64,000 bases of DNA, from contig NZ_AP024237.1 of NCBI RefSeq assembly GCF_016592155.1, forward strand, positions 1,674,001 through 1,738,000, read 5' to 3'. Numbering within the stretch: position 1 is the first letter of the stretch; each line of letters opens with the position of its first letter. The notes under the pieces were generated by a model that had not been told where the DNA came from, searched no databases, and saw only the letters and a program-made list of their open reading frames with translations. This DNA is from Mycobacterium heckeshornense. GTDB taxonomy: Bacteria > Actinomycetota > Actinomycetes > Mycobacteriales > Mycobacteriaceae. Below, piece by piece: positions 53,432-64,000 of this stretch. Position numbers and translations under genes: made by a program.

Positions 53432-54073
53432 CTACGGGTTGCCGGTGGAGAGCGCGGCGAGCGTCATCGCACGCATGACAGCGCGCGCCCGCGCCACCCG
53501 CGCCGACTTGGTGTGCAAATTGTTGAGCGGCTTGAGGCTGTGCGGCGTGGAGTTCAGCAGGCCGAATACCGCATGGGCCATCAATCGCGCATCGGCCTCA
53601 GCCAGCCCGGGGTTGAGCTGACGCAGCACGCCCACCCAGACTTCCACATATTGCCGCTGCTCCCGGCGGACCTGGCGCTCGGCCGGCGCAGGCAGATGCG
53701 CCAGATCGCGGTCCTGGATGCGAATGAGATCCGGCTCGCCTAAGGCAAAGTCGAGATGAAACTCGATGAGGCCATCCAGCGCTTCAGCCGGATCGGGGTG
53801 CCGCGAGGTCACCTCGCGGGCACCGTCGAGCAGCCGGGTGCTGATTCCGACCAGCAGCTCGACCAGCAGCGACTCCTTGTTGGGGAAGTGGCGGTAAATG
53901 GCTGGCCCGCTGACGCCCGCGGCGGCGCCGATATCCTCGAGTCGCACCGCCAGGAAGCCGCGTTCAGCGAACAGCCGCTCGGCGGCCGCCAACAGCTGTG
54001 ACCGCCGATCAGACTTCAGCTGACTGCGACGATTCGGGGCCTCGTCGTCGCCGGCCGGGGCCGATGTCGCCAT
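53432..54073 (-). CDS. bkaR: TetR-family repressor BkaR (Rv2506 homologue)
   Basis: 213 residues. DNA-binding domain: SQLLAAAERLFAERGFLAVR, LEDIGAAAGVSGPAIYRHFP with NKESLL (residues about 24-70). From memory BkaR of mycobacteria represses the neighbouring branched-chain keto-acid operon. Here it faces accD1 across 85 bases that hold two copies of a 16-base palindrome-like sequence, a good match to an autoregulated divergent promoter. Confidence 0.92.
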   Translation of the reverse strand: MATSAPAGDDEAPNRRSQLKSDRRSQLLAAAERLFAERGFLAVRLEDIGAAAGVSGPAIYRHFPNKESLLVELLVGISTRLLDGAREVTSRHPDPAEALDGLIEFHLDFALGEPDLIRIQDRDLAHLPAPAERQVRREQRQYVEVWVGVLRQLNPGLAEADARLMAHAVFGLLNSTPHSLKPLNNLHTKSARVARARAVMRAMTLAALSTGNP

Positions 54074-54102
54074 GACGGCCTCCGTCGAGCCTGGACACTT
54101 CG

Positions 54103-54118
54103 GTTAATCGTCACTAAC
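54103..54118. promoter_or_regulatory. Candidate BkaR operator, copy 1
   Basis: GTTAATCGTCACTAAC, an imperfect palindrome with GTTA/TAAC ends. Copy 2 lies exactly 25 bases further on (54128-54143) and differs at two positions. Both lie between the divergent bkaR and accD1 starts. Confidence 0.7.
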
Positions 54119-54127
54119 ATAGCACGA

Positions 54128-54143
54128 GTTAGTCGTCATTAAC
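54128..54143. promoter_or_regulatory. Candidate BkaR operator, copy 2
   Basis: GTTAGTCGTCATTAAC, same pattern as copy 1. It ends 15 bases before the accD1 start, so a bound dimer would block transcription or translation initiation. Confidence 0.7.
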
Positions 54144-54158
54144 TCGAATTGGCAGCAG

Positions 54159-55733
54159 ATGACTCCACCAACGGCGAACCGCGAGGCGCACCGCGCTCTG
54201 GTGGCGCAGCTCCGCGAGAAGCTGGCCGCGGCGGCGCTGGGAGGCCCGCAGCGCGCCCGCGAGCGTCATGTGGCCCGCGGGAAACTGCTGCCGCGCGACC
54301 GTGTCGACGGCCTGCTCGACCCCGGAAGCCCATTTCTGGAAGTGGCACCGCTGGCCGCCGACGGGATGTACGACGACGAATGCCCCGGCGCGGGCATCAT
54401 CACCGGCATCGGCCGGGTGTCGGGCCGCGAATGCATGATCGTGGCCAACGACGCCACCGTCAAGGGCGGCACCTATTACCCGATCACCGTCAAAAAGCAC
54501 CTGCGGGCCCAGGAGATCGCCGGACAGAACCGGCTGCCCTGCATCTATCTCGTCGACTCTGGCGGCGCGTTTCTGCCGCGCCAAGACGAGGTGTTTCCCG
54601 ACCGCGACCACTTCGGCCGGATCTTCTACAACCAGGCCACGCTCAGCGCCGAAGGCATCCCGCAGATCGCGGCCGTGCTGGGGTCATGCACCGCTGGCGG
54701 GGCCTACGTGCCGGCGATGAGCGACGAGGCAGTGATCGTCCGCAACCAGGGCACCATCTTTCTGGGCGGACCGCCGCTGGTAAAGGCCGCCACCGGCGAG
54801 GTCGTCAGCGCCGAGGAGCTCGGCGGCGGGGACTTGCATTCCAAAATCTCCGGCGTCACCGATCATCTCGCGCACGACGACCGCGACGCCCTGCGCATTG
54901 TGCGGCGCATCGTCTCCGCTCTCGGCCCGCGCGAATCGCGGCCTTGGGATGTGTCACCGACGGTGGACCCCATCGCCGACCAAACCGAGCTCTACGACGT
55001 CGTCCCGGTCGACCCGCGAATACCCTACGATGTGCACGAGGTCGTCACCCGCCTGGTCGACGGCGGCGAATTCGGCGAATTCAAGGCCGACTACGGCAGC
55101 ACGCTGGTCACCGGATTTGCCCGCATTCACGGTCACCCAGTGGGAATCGTCGCGAACAACGGTGTACTGTTTTCCGAATCCGCTTTGAAAGGAGCGCATT
55201 TCATCGAGCTGTGCGACAAGCGTATGGTGCCGCTACTGTTTTTGCAGAACATCTCCGGCTTTATGGTGGGCCGTGACTACGAGGCCGGTGGCATCGCCAA
55301 GCACGGCGCCAAGATGGTGACTGCCGTGGCCTGCGCGCGGGTGCCCAAGCTCACCGTGGTGATCGGCGGCTCCTACGGGGCGGGCAACTACTCGATGTGC
55401 GGGCGCGCGTATTCCCCGCGGTTCCTATGGATGTGGCCCAACGCGCGGATTTCGGTCATGGGCGGTGAGCAAGCGGCGTCAGTGCTGGCCACCGTCCGGG
55501 CCGAGGCCCTGGAGGCCGCGGGCACCCCTTGGTCGGAGCAGGAGCAAGAGGAGTTCAAGGCGCCCATCCGCGCGCAGTACGAACATCAAGGCAATCCGTA
55601 TTATTCGACTGCACGGCTCTGGGACGACGGGGTCATCGACCCAGCCGACACCAGAACCATTGTCGGTCTTGCGCTTTCGGTTGCCGCGAACGCTCCTGTC
55701 GAACCGGTCTCCTACGGCGTATTCCGGATGTGA
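54159..55733 (+). CDS. accD1: Acyl-CoA carboxylase beta subunit (methylcrotonyl-CoA carboxylase type)
   Basis: 524 residues. Carboxyltransferase fold: N half with [20 protein letters not shown] and [20 protein letters not shown], oxyanion loop [16 protein letters not shown] half with [17 protein letters not shown] and [20 protein letters not shown], typical of the 3-methylcrotonyl-CoA branch. It transfers carboxyl from biotin on AccA1 to methylcrotonyl-CoA in leucine breakdown. ATG 54159 follows the operators directly. The stop overlaps a possible GTG start of accA1 (GTGA). Confidence 0.95.
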   Translation: MTPPTANREAHRALVAQLREKLAAAALGGPQRARERHVARGKLLPRDRVDGLLDPGSPFLEVAPLAADGMYDDECPGAGIITGIGRVSGRECMIVANDATVKGGTYYPITVKKHLRAQEIAGQNRLPCIYLVDSGGAFLPRQDEVFPDRDHFGRIFYNQATLSAEGIPQIAAVLGSCTAGGAYVPAMSDEAVIVRNQGTIFLGGPPLVKAATGEVVSAEELGGGDLHSKISGVTDHLAHDDRDALRIVRRIVSALGPRESRPWDVSPTVDPIADQTELYDVVPVDPRIPYDVHEVVTRLVDGGEFGEFKADYGSTLVTGFARIHGHPVGIVANNGVLFSESALKGAHFIELCDKRMVPLLFLQNISGFMVGRDYEAGGIAKHGAKMVTAVACARVPKLTVVIGGSYGAGNYSMCGRAYSPRFLWMWPNARISVMGGEQAASVLATVRAEALEAAGTPWSEQEQEEFKAPIRAQYEHQGNPYYSTARLWDDGVIDPADTRTIVGLALSVAANAPVEPVSYGVFRM

Positions 55734-55738
55734 GCCTC

Positions 55739-57718
<1,980 letters not shown>

Positions 57719-57778
57719 GGGCCACTTGATGCGTACTGGCGAAGATGCAGAGCGAAGCGATGAGCGGGAGTGGCACCG

Positions 57779-58939
57779 ATGACACACTTCATCGCAACCG
57801 AGACGCTGCCCGACGAATATCAGCAGCTGGTTAAGACCGTGCGCGACTTCGCGCACAGCGTAGTTGCACCGGTCGCCGCCCGTCACGACGCCGAGCATTC
57901 CTTTCCCTACGAGGTGGTTGCCGGGATGGCCGAGATGGGTCTCTTCGGCCTGCCGTTCCCGGAGGAGTGGGGCGGAATGGGCGGGGACTACTTCGCCCTG
58001 TGCTTGGCGCTGGAGGAATTGGGCAAAGTAGACCAAAGCGTGGCCATCACGCTGGAAGCCGGTGTGTCCCTGGGCGCGATGCCGGTCTACCGGTTTGGCA
58101 CGGAGGCGCAGAAGCGGGAATGGTTGCCGCAGTTGACCAGTGGTCGTGCCCTGGGCGCGTTCGGGCTGACCGAACCGGGCGGCGGCAGCGACGCGGGCGC
58201 GACCAGAACCACCGCCCGTCTGGACGACGGGCACTGGGTCATCAACGGGTCCAAGCAGTTCATCACCAACTCCGGCACCGACATCACCAAACTCGTGACG
58301 ATCACCGCCGTTACCGGTGAGCTGGACGGCAAAAAGGAGATCTCGTCGATCCTCGTGCCGGTGCCCACGCCCGGGCTCACCGTCGAACCGGCCTACGACA
58401 AAGTCGGCTGGCGGGCCTCGGACACCCACCCGCTGACCTTCACCGATGTCCGGGTGCCGGAGCGGAACCTGCTCGGCGAACGCGGCCGCGGGTACGCCAA
58501 CTTCCTGCGGATCCTCGACGAAGGCCGGATCGCGATCGCCGCACTGTCCACCGGCGCCGCGCAGGGCTGCGTGGACGAAAGCGTCAAGTATGCGCGGCAA
58601 CGGGAAGCGTTCGGCCGACCCATCGCACGGCACCAGCACATCGAGTTCACCATCGCGCGGATGGAGGCCCGTGCCCACACCGCCCGCACCGCCTACTATG
58701 ACGCCGCCGCGCTGATGCTGGCCGGCAAGCCGTTCAAGAAGCAGGCGGCGATCGCCAAGCTGGTGGCCAGCGAGGCGGCAATGGACAATGCCCGCGACGC
58801 CACGCAAATCCATGGCGGCTACGGGTTTGTCAACGAGTTTCCGGTGGCCCGCCATTACCGGGACAGCAAGATTCTGGAGATTGGCGAGGGCACCAGCGAA
58901 GTGCAGTTGATGCTGATCGCGCGGGAGGTGGGGCTGTGA
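57779..58939 (+). CDS. fadE19: Acyl-CoA dehydrogenase (isovaleryl-CoA-type)
   Basis: 386 residues from ATG 57779. FGLTEPGGGSDAGATRT is the first acyl-CoA dehydrogenase signature (about 130), LDEGRIAIAALSTGAAQGCVD lies around the FAD/substrate helix with the Glu, and QIHGGYGFVNEFPVARHYRD with EIGEGTSEVQ is the second signature. In this operon it should be the isovaleryl-CoA (or 2-methylacyl-CoA) dehydrogenase of branched-chain amino-acid breakdown, supplying methylcrotonyl-CoA to AccA1-AccD1. Confidence 0.93.
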   Translation: MTHFIATETLPDEYQQLVKTVRDFAHSVVAPVAARHDAEHSFPYEVVAGMAEMGLFGLPFPEEWGGMGGDYFALCLALEELGKVDQSVAITLEAGVSLGAMPVYRFGTEAQKREWLPQLTSGRALGAFGLTEPGGGSDAGATRTTARLDDGHWVINGSKQFITNSGTDITKLVTITAVTGELDGKKEISSILVPVPTPGLTVEPAYDKVGWRASDTHPLTFTDVRVPERNLLGERGRGYANFLRILDEGRIAIAALSTGAAQGCVDESVKYARQREAFGRPIARHQHIEFTIARMEARAHTARTAYYDAAALMLAGKPFKKQAAIAKLVASEAAMDNARDATQIHGGYGFVNEFPVARHYRDSKILEIGEGTSEVQLMLIAREVGL

Positions 58940-58945
58940 AGTCGA

Positions 58946-59482
58946 GTGAGCGGGACGAACGCAGTGCATGACGGGAACGAGACGAACGATCAGACGGTGA
59001 GCAGCCAAGAGCGCGCTGTTGTTCAGCGCGGGCTGTGGTTCGAGGAGTTCGAACTCGGCGTGCGCTATCTGCACCGTCCAGGCCGGACGATCACCGAGGC
59101 CGACAATGTGCTGTTCACGACGCTGACGATGAATACCCAAGCGCTGCATCTCGATGCGGCGTTTGCCGACGCGCTGCCGCCTTTTCACCAGCGGCTGGTC
59201 AACTCGATGTTCACGCTGTCGACACTTGTCGGCCTGTCGGTGGCACAGCTGACCCAGGGCACGATTGTGGCCAACCTCGGGTTTTCCGAAATCACGTTTC
59301 CCAAGCCGTTGTTTCACGGCGACACGCTCTACGCCGAGACTGTGGTCACCGAGAAACGCGAATCCAAGAGCCGCCCTGGGGAGGGTATCGTGACCTTCGC
59401 GCACACCGGACGCAACCAACACGGCGACGTCGTGGCTACCGCGACGCGCCAAACCCTGGTACGCATGAGGCCTGCAGACTGA
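58946..59482 (+). CDS. MaoC-family hydratase (Rv2499c homologue, itaconyl-CoA hydratase)
   Basis: About 178 residues if GTG 58946 is used; GTG 58964 is an alternative. Hot-dog hydratase features: ITEADNVLFTTLTMNTQALHLD with the catalytic Asp/His pattern, then NLGFSEITFPKPLFHGDTLY and ATATRQTLVRM. From memory the M. tuberculosis orthologue hydrates itaconyl-CoA to citramalyl-CoA. Its stop overlaps the citE start (TGATG), so the two are coupled, which fits consecutive steps. Confidence 0.9.
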   Translation: MSGTNAVHDGNETNDQTVSSQERAVVQRGLWFEEFELGVRYLHRPGRTITEADNVLFTTLTMNTQALHLDAAFADALPPFHQRLVNSMFTLSTLVGLSVAQLTQGTIVANLGFSEITFPKPLFHGDTLYAETVVTEKRESKSRPGEGIVTFAHTGRNQHGDVVATATRQTLVRMRPAD

Positions 59483-60300
59483 TGGTTTTGCACAACCCCG
59501 GTCCGGCGTGGCTGTTCTGTCCGGCTGATCGGCCCGAACGCTTCGAAAAAGCCGCTGCAGCAGCCGATGTCGTCATCCTCGACCTTGAAGACGGAGTAGC
59601 GTCAGGCCATCGAGAAGACGCTCGGGGTGCGCTTGTCGACGTTCAGCTCGATCCCGCCCGCACCGTGGTACGCGTCAACCCATTCGGCACCGACGACCAA
59701 GCTCGCGACCTCGAGGCCCTGACGCGCACGCGCTACGACACTGTGATGCTGCCCAAATGCGAAGAAGCCCACCATGTCACCGCGCTGGCCCCACTAGAGG
59801 TCGTGGTGTTGGTCGAGTCGCCGCTGGGGGCGCTTAACGTCACCGAGAGTGTCCGCGCCGACAACGCCGTCGCCGTCATGTGGGGCGCGGAGGACCTGTT
59901 CGCCGTGCTCGGCGGCACCACCAATCGCTATCCGGATGGGACCTATCGCGAAGTGGCCCGCCACGTTCGTTCCCAGTCCTTGCTGGCGGCCAAGGCGTAC
60001 GGCCGCCTCGCACTCGACGCGGTTTACCTGGACATCAAGAACCTCGACGGGCTCCGAGCCGAGGTCGACGACGCCGTCGCCGTCGGCTTCGACGCCAAGG
60101 TCGCCATCCATCCCAGCCAACTGCCCGTCATCCGAGCCGGCTATGCTCCCTCGGCCGAGCAGGTTCAGTGGGCGCGACACGTGCTGGCCGCGGCCGTCGA
60201 TGAACGCGGCGTCTTCGCATTCGAAGGCATAATGGTAGATGCGCCAGTGTTGCGGCGAGCCGAGCGCATCGTGCAGCTGGCGGCTGACACCGGTTCGTAG
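59482..60300 (+). CDS. citE: CitE-like CoA-thioester lyase (Rv2498c homologue)
   Basis: 272 residues from ATG 59482. HpcH/HpaI TIM-barrel family: AWLFCPADRPERFEKAAAAA, VVILDLEDGVASGHRE, VRVNPFG, then VVLVESPLGALN with the Mg2+ Glu and VMWGAEDLFAVLGG with the second ligand, VAIHPSQLPVI near the end. From memory Rv2498c splits (S)-citramalyl-CoA (itaconate breakdown) and (R)-HMG-CoA (leucine breakdown), yielding acetyl-CoA with pyruvate or acetoacetate. Confidence 0.93.
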   Translation: MVLHNPGPAWLFCPADRPERFEKAAAAADVVILDLEDGVASGHREDARGALVDVQLDPARTVVRVNPFGTDDQARDLEALTRTRYDTVMLPKCEEAHHVTALAPLEVVVLVESPLGALNVTESVRADNAVAVMWGAEDLFAVLGGTTNRYPDGTYREVARHVRSQSLLAAKAYGRLALDAVYLDIKNLDGLRAEVDDAVAVGFDAKVAIHPSQLPVIRAGYAPSAEQVQWARHVLAAAVDERGVFAFEGIMVDAPVLRRAERIVQLAADTGS

Positions 60301-60351
60301 CACGTTTGCTCTGACCGGCCGCACACCCGCGCAGGCGTGGTTGGAGGCGGT

Positions 60352-61445
60352 ATGGCCGAGCTTTCTCACAGGCCGATGACTGTCGACCTCGAGCCGGTGC
60401 AGCTCGTTGATCCGGACGGCACACCCACCGCAGACGACCGCTACAGCCGTCACCTGCCGAGCGAGACACTGTGCTGGCTCTACGAGATGATGGTGGTCAC
60501 CCGTGACCTGGACACCGAGTTCGTCAACCTGCAGCGCCAAGGTGAATTGGCGCTGTTCACACCGTGCCGCGGCCAGGAGGCGGCGCAGGTCGGCGCGGTG
60601 GCCTGTCTGCGCAAAACCGACTGGCTGTTTCCGCAATACCGCGAATTGGGCGCCTTTTTTAGTCCGCGGTATTCCACCCTGGCACGTGGCGGCGGCCTGG
60701 CGCGGAACCTGGCACGGCGGGTTGGAGTTCACCAGCAAGTGCTGCGCCCCGATGTCGGTCCCGGTCGGTACCCAGACGCTGCACGCCGTCGGTGCGGCCA
60801 TGGCCGCCCAGCGCCTCGGCGAGGACTCGGTGACCGTGGCGTTCTGTGGTGACGGTGCCACTAGCGAGGGCGACGTGCACGAGGCTCTCAACTTCGCCGC
60901 GGTTTTCACCGCGCCCTGTGTGTTCTACGTGCAGAACAACCAGTGGGCGATCTCGGTGCCGCTGCGTAGGCAGACCGCGGCACCGTCCATCGCCCACAAG
61001 GCGATCGGATACGGGATGCCCGGAATCCGCGTGGACGGCAACGACGTGTTGGCGTGCTACGCGGTGATGGCCGAGGCCGCCGCCCGGGCCAGAGCCGGCG
61101 GGGGGGCCGACGCTGATCGAGGCGATTACCTATCGGCTCGGGCCGCACAGCACCTCCGACGACCCGACCCGCTACCGCAGCCAGGAGGAGCTGGAGCACT
61201 GGCTGGCATTGGATCCCATTCCGCGCTACCGGGCCTATCTACAAGGCCAGGGCCTGTGGTCTGAGCGCCTCGACGAGCGGGTGTCGGCCCGCTGCGCGCG
61301 GCTGCGTTCCGAACTGCGCGACGCCGTCTTCTCGGCGTCCGACCTCGACGTCGACGAGGTGTTCACCACGGTGTATGCCGAGATCACACCCGCGCTGGAA
61401 GCCCAACGCCGACAGCTGCGGGCGGAACTGGCCAAGGAGGGCTGA
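60352..61445 (+). pseudogene. pdhA: Branched-chain 2-oxoacid dehydrogenase E1 alpha (pdhA/bkdA), two frameshifts
   Basis: ATG 60352 follows GGAGGCGG and gives a normal E1-alpha protein (LYEMMVVTRDLDTEFVNLQR, TPCRGQEAAQVGA, DWLFPQYRELGAF) up to a run of six T near 60653-60662. The frame then shifts by one: VRGIPP, WHGGLEFTSKCCAPMSVPVG, the thiamine-diphosphate motif GDGATSEGDVHEALNFAAVF and VQNNQWAIS, until a run of seven G near 61100, after which the third frame PTLIEAITYRLGPHSTSDD runs to TGA 61445. One T and one G too many explain both. If real, E1 alpha is lost; if sequencing errors, the gene is intact at about 364 residues. The stop overlaps the pdhB start. Confidence 0.8.
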
Positions 61446-62470
61446 TGACCCAGATCTCCGAACGGCTCACCGCAACGTTGCCGGTCGCCGCGCAACCGCT
61501 GACCATGGTGCAAGCGCTCAACCGGGCGCTGCATGACGCGATGGCCGCCGACGAACGGGTCCTGGTCTACGGATTAGACGTCGCCGCTCAGGGCGGGGTC
61601 TTCCGGGTGACCGAGGGACTCGCAGAGACCTTCGGCGCGGACCGGTGCTTCGACACGCCCTTGGCGGAGTCGGCTCTGATCGGGATCTCCGTGGGATTGG
61701 CGCTGCGCGGCTTCGTGCCGGTGCCGGAGATCCAGTTCGACGGGTTCACCTACCCGGCGTTCGATCAGGTGGTCAGCCATCTGGCGAAGTATCACACCCG
61801 CACCCGCGGCGAAGTGGACATGCCGGTCACCGTGCGGATACCGTCGTTCGGCGGAATCGGTGCGGCCGAACACCATTCGGAGTCCACCGAGTCCTATTGG
61901 GCGCACACCCCCGGGCTGAAGGTGGTGGTGCCGTCCACACCCGCGGATGCCTACTGGCTGTTGCGCCATGCCATTTCCTGCCGCGACCCGGTGATGTTCT
62001 TAGAGCCGAAGCGGCGCTACTGGGGTCGCGGTGTGGTCGACACCAGCCAACCCGAGCCTCCGATAGGCCAGGCAGCCGTGCGCCGGGTCGGCGCCGATGT
62101 CACAGTGCTGACGTATGGCGGACTGGTCGCCACGGCCTTGTCTGCTGCGGAAACCGCTGAGCGGCAACATGGTTGGAGCTTGGAGATCGTCGATCTGCGA
62201 TCATTGGTGCCCTTGGACTTCGACACCGTCGCCGCGTCAATCCGCCGCACCGGACGGTGTGTGGTGCTACACGAAGGTCCGCGCAGCCTCGGCTACGGCG
62301 CCGGGCTGGCCGCTCGCATCCAAGAGGAGATGTTCTACGAGCTCGAGGCGCCGGTGTTGCGCGCCTGCGGATTCGACACTCCGTATCCCCCGGCACGGTT
62401 GGAAAGGTTGTGGCTGCCGGGCCCGGACCGATTGCTGGATTGTGTCCAACGCGCCCTGGAGTTGCCGTGA
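61445..62470 (+). CDS. pdhB: Branched-chain 2-oxoacid dehydrogenase E1 beta
   Basis: 341 residues, intact. [20 protein letters not shown] (about 75) and [20 protein letters not shown] are the E1-beta thiamine-diphosphate and potassium-loop regions; [20 protein letters not shown] follows and [17 protein letters not shown] with [15 protein letters not shown] form the C-terminal transketolase domain. Starts at ATG 61445, overlapping the pdhA stop; pdhC starts four bases inside its own end. E1 beta needs E1 alpha for activity. Confidence 0.95.
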   Translation: MTQISERLTATLPVAAQPLTMVQALNRALHDAMAADERVLVYGLDVAAQGGVFRVTEGLAETFGADRCFDTPLAESALIGISVGLALRGFVPVPEIQFDGFTYPAFDQVVSHLAKYHTRTRGEVDMPVTVRIPSFGGIGAAEHHSESTESYWAHTPGLKVVVPSTPADAYWLLRHAISCRDPVMFLEPKRRYWGRGVVDTSQPEPPIGQAAVRRVGADVTVLTYGGLVATALSAAETAERQHGWSLEIVDLRSLVPLDFDTVAASIRRTGRCVVLHEGPRSLGYGAGLAARIQEEMFYELEAPVLRACGFDTPYPPARLERLWLPGPDRLLDCVQRALELP

Positions 62471-63642
62471 CCGTCAAGGCATTCGTCGTACCCGACCTCG
62501 GTGAGGGGCTGGAGGAAGTGACGCTGTCGTCGTGGAACGTGGCCGTCGGCGACGACGTCGAATTGAACCAACCGCTGTGCACGGTGGAGACGGCCAAGGC
62601 CGAAGTCGAAATACCAAGCCCGTACGCGGGCCGGATCGTCGAAATTCACGGCACAGAAGGTGAAGTCCTTCCGGTCGGCTCGCTGCTGGTGCGCATCGAG
62701 ATGGCGTCTGACGCGGCGGAAACCCCGTCGAACGGTGAATCATCCACGCGCAGGCCGGTACTGGTGGGATACGGGGCCGATGACACCCTCGACACCAGTC
62801 GGCGGACAGCGACCGCGGGACGTCCGAAAGCCAAACCGGCGGTGCGGAAACTGGCCGCCGAACTGCTCGTCGACCTGAATGACGTGCCGCCCGGGCCGGA
62901 CGGCATCATTACCCGCGAGGCCGTGCTGGCTGCCGCCGGCGTCGGTGCTGACCGTACAGGTGTGTCCTACGACGTAATGCCGGTACGCGGCGTGCACGCG
63001 GAGATGGCGCGGCGAATGACTTTCTCGCGCAAGGAAATTCCAGATGCGCATGCCAGCGTGCAGGTCGACTGTACGAATCTGCAGCGGCTGTGCGATCGGC
63101 TTCAGCTAACACCGTTCGTGCTCACTTTGAGGTTCGTGGTGATCGCGCTGACCCACCACAAGATCCTCAACTCCACCTGGGTGGACGGGCCCGACGGACC
63201 GCAAGTGCGTACCCATCACGCCATACACCTAGGGTTCGCGGTCGCTGCCCCCCGCGGCCTGCTGGTGCCGGTGGTCACCGACACGCAGCACAAGACCACC
63301 CGTGAGCTTGCCGAATGCGTGGCCAGCCTCACCGAGCGGGCCCGCGCGGGCACGCTCAAACCCGCAGAGCTGCAGGGCTCGACATTCACCGTCTCCAACT
63401 TCGGTGCCCTCGGCCTCGACGACGGTGTGCCGGTGATCAATTATCCCGAGGCCGCGATCTTGGGCATGGGTTCGCTGCGGCCCCGGCCCATGGCCGTCGA
63501 CGACGCCGTCGTCGTGCGCCCGCAGATGACATTGACGTGTGCATTCGACCACCGCGTCGCCGACGGCGCGGCGGTGGCGGGATTCCTAGGTGAGCTCCGC
63601 CGACTCATCGAGTCGCCGGAAACGGCGCTGGCCGACCTGTAG
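62467..63642 (+). CDS. pdhC: Branched-chain 2-oxoacid dehydrogenase E2 (dihydrolipoyl acyltransferase)
   Basis: 391 residues from GTG 62467 ([20 protein letters not shown]), overlapping the pdhB stop. Lipoyl domain with [13 protein letters not shown] (lipoyl-Lys about 43), peripheral-subunit-binding domain ([20 protein letters not shown] and [13 protein letters not shown]), and catalytic core with [35 protein letters not shown] and the active-site HxxxDG as [13 protein letters not shown]. It transfers the branched acyl group to CoA. Also called bkdC. Confidence 0.95.
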   Translation: MTVKAFVVPDLGEGLEEVTLSSWNVAVGDDVELNQPLCTVETAKAEVEIPSPYAGRIVEIHGTEGEVLPVGSLLVRIEMASDAAETPSNGESSTRRPVLVGYGADDTLDTSRRTATAGRPKAKPAVRKLAAELLVDLNDVPPGPDGIITREAVLAAAGVGADRTGVSYDVMPVRGVHAEMARRMTFSRKEIPDAHASVQVDCTNLQRLCDRLQLTPFVLTLRFVVIALTHHKILNSTWVDGPDGPQVRTHHAIHLGFAVAAPRGLLVPVVTDTQHKTTRELAECVASLTERARAGTLKPAELQGSTFTVSNFGALGLDDGVPVINYPEAAILGMGSLRPRPMAVDDAVVVRPQMTLTCAFDHRVADGAAVAGFLGELRRLIESPETALADL

Positions 63643-63736
63643 CGACCACACCTAACTCGCATACCGAGTCCGAGACAACGTCCGAAAATGCCTCGGCGGC
63701 TAAGGCAATACGACCGAGATCGACTGTTTGCGAGTG

Positions 63737-64000
63737 CTATTTCCGCCGCGCCGCCGCCAACCGGAATGCGAACTCCGGCGACATGATCGAGGCAGCCTGC
63801 GGCCCCAGCTCGGCGCGTTTGGCCAGCTCATGCTGCTCGGTGTCGATCGACCCCGGGCTGGCGGTGGCCCGCATGGTGGCCTTGGTGGCGAGCACAATCT
63901 CGCGTGGTGCTGCTGCTGGTCCCGCCGCCAATTCCAGGGCGGCCGCGACCGGATCGTCGGCGACGCTAAGGGCCAGCCCGTGCGCCACCGCGGCGTGGGC
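63737..64000 (-). CDS. Enoyl-CoA hydratase/isomerase, C-terminal part cut by window edge
   Basis: The last 87 codons of a protein that enters from the right edge: [60 protein letters not shown] and end [12 protein letters not shown]. The A-x-x-LA-x-(G/A)P-x-x-(A/I)-x-x-x-K pattern is that of the crotonase C-terminal helices. The active-site half is outside the window, so the reaction cannot be judged. Convergent to pdhC across about 95 bases. Confidence 0.75.
   Translation of the reverse strand, partial: AHAAVAHGLALSVADDPVAAALELAAGPAAAPREIVLATKATMRATASPGSIDTEQHELAKRAELGPQAASIMSPEFAFRLAAARRK

Overview
The window is GC-rich actinobacterial DNA and almost certainly from a Mycobacterium. The right half carries, in one piece, the type I fatty acid synthase (fas), acpS, an M20 peptidase, bcp, a DUF3618 gene, tRNA-Lys, the L,D-transpeptidase ldtB, tRNA-His, orn, a HerA-like ATPase, the mycolate-motif reductase cmrA and the bkaR-accD1-accA1-fadE19-citE-pdhABC (bkd) block. 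This is the order I recall for Rv2525c to about Rv2495c of M. tuberculosis, reversed. All family assignments come from reading translated sequence; no database was searched. Rv numbers are from memory.

Bases 1 to about 19,480 and 24,240-29,000 form an accessory catabolic island: two overlapping acyl-CoA dehydrogenases, a fused double CaiB/BaiF CoA-transferase, a cytochrome P450 with its own 3Fe-4S ferredoxin, SDR dehydrogenases, two Rieske oxygenases (one KshA-like), an acyl-CoA ligase, a pair of MaoC-like hydratase subunits, a SnoaL-like protein, an aldehyde dehydrogenase, a DUF1214 protein, a sulfotransferase-like protein and a CrtC/lipocalin-like protein. Four local regulators (two TetR, one GntR/FadR, one MerR) sit among them. 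The gene content suits oxidation, CoA activation and beta-oxidation of a hydrophobic cyclic substrate such as a steroid or terpenoid, but the substrate cannot be read from the sequence. A 10-base A/T-rich motif is shared by three of the island's promoters.

Bases 19,480-24,240 are a decayed stretch: a broken reading frame, a complete IS1634-like insertion sequence with inverted repeats, and a frameshifted DUF1023 hydrolase with a frameshifted secreted companion.

Bases 29,000-32,195 hold a transmembrane Ser/Thr kinase-like protein whose catalytic Lys and Asp are both replaced by Arg (a likely pseudokinase), the Tat-exported DUF1906 protein, and the fas upstream region with several dyads. fas (about 3,076 residues) fills 32,196-41,426 and is followed by acpS, which supplies its phosphopantetheine arm.

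At 46,455-51,212 there is a rearranged duplication: complete HerA-like ATPase, 3' remnant of cmrA, a cassette with a DUF4236 membrane protein, 3' remnant of a second diverged ATPase copy, complete cmrA. At the right end bkaR faces the branched-chain/leucine/itaconate operon across a tandem operator. The genes fadD35-scoA-scoB that I recall between them in M. tuberculosis are absent, and pdhA (E1 alpha) carries two single-base frameshifts in homopolymer runs. A partial enoyl-CoA hydratase closes the window.
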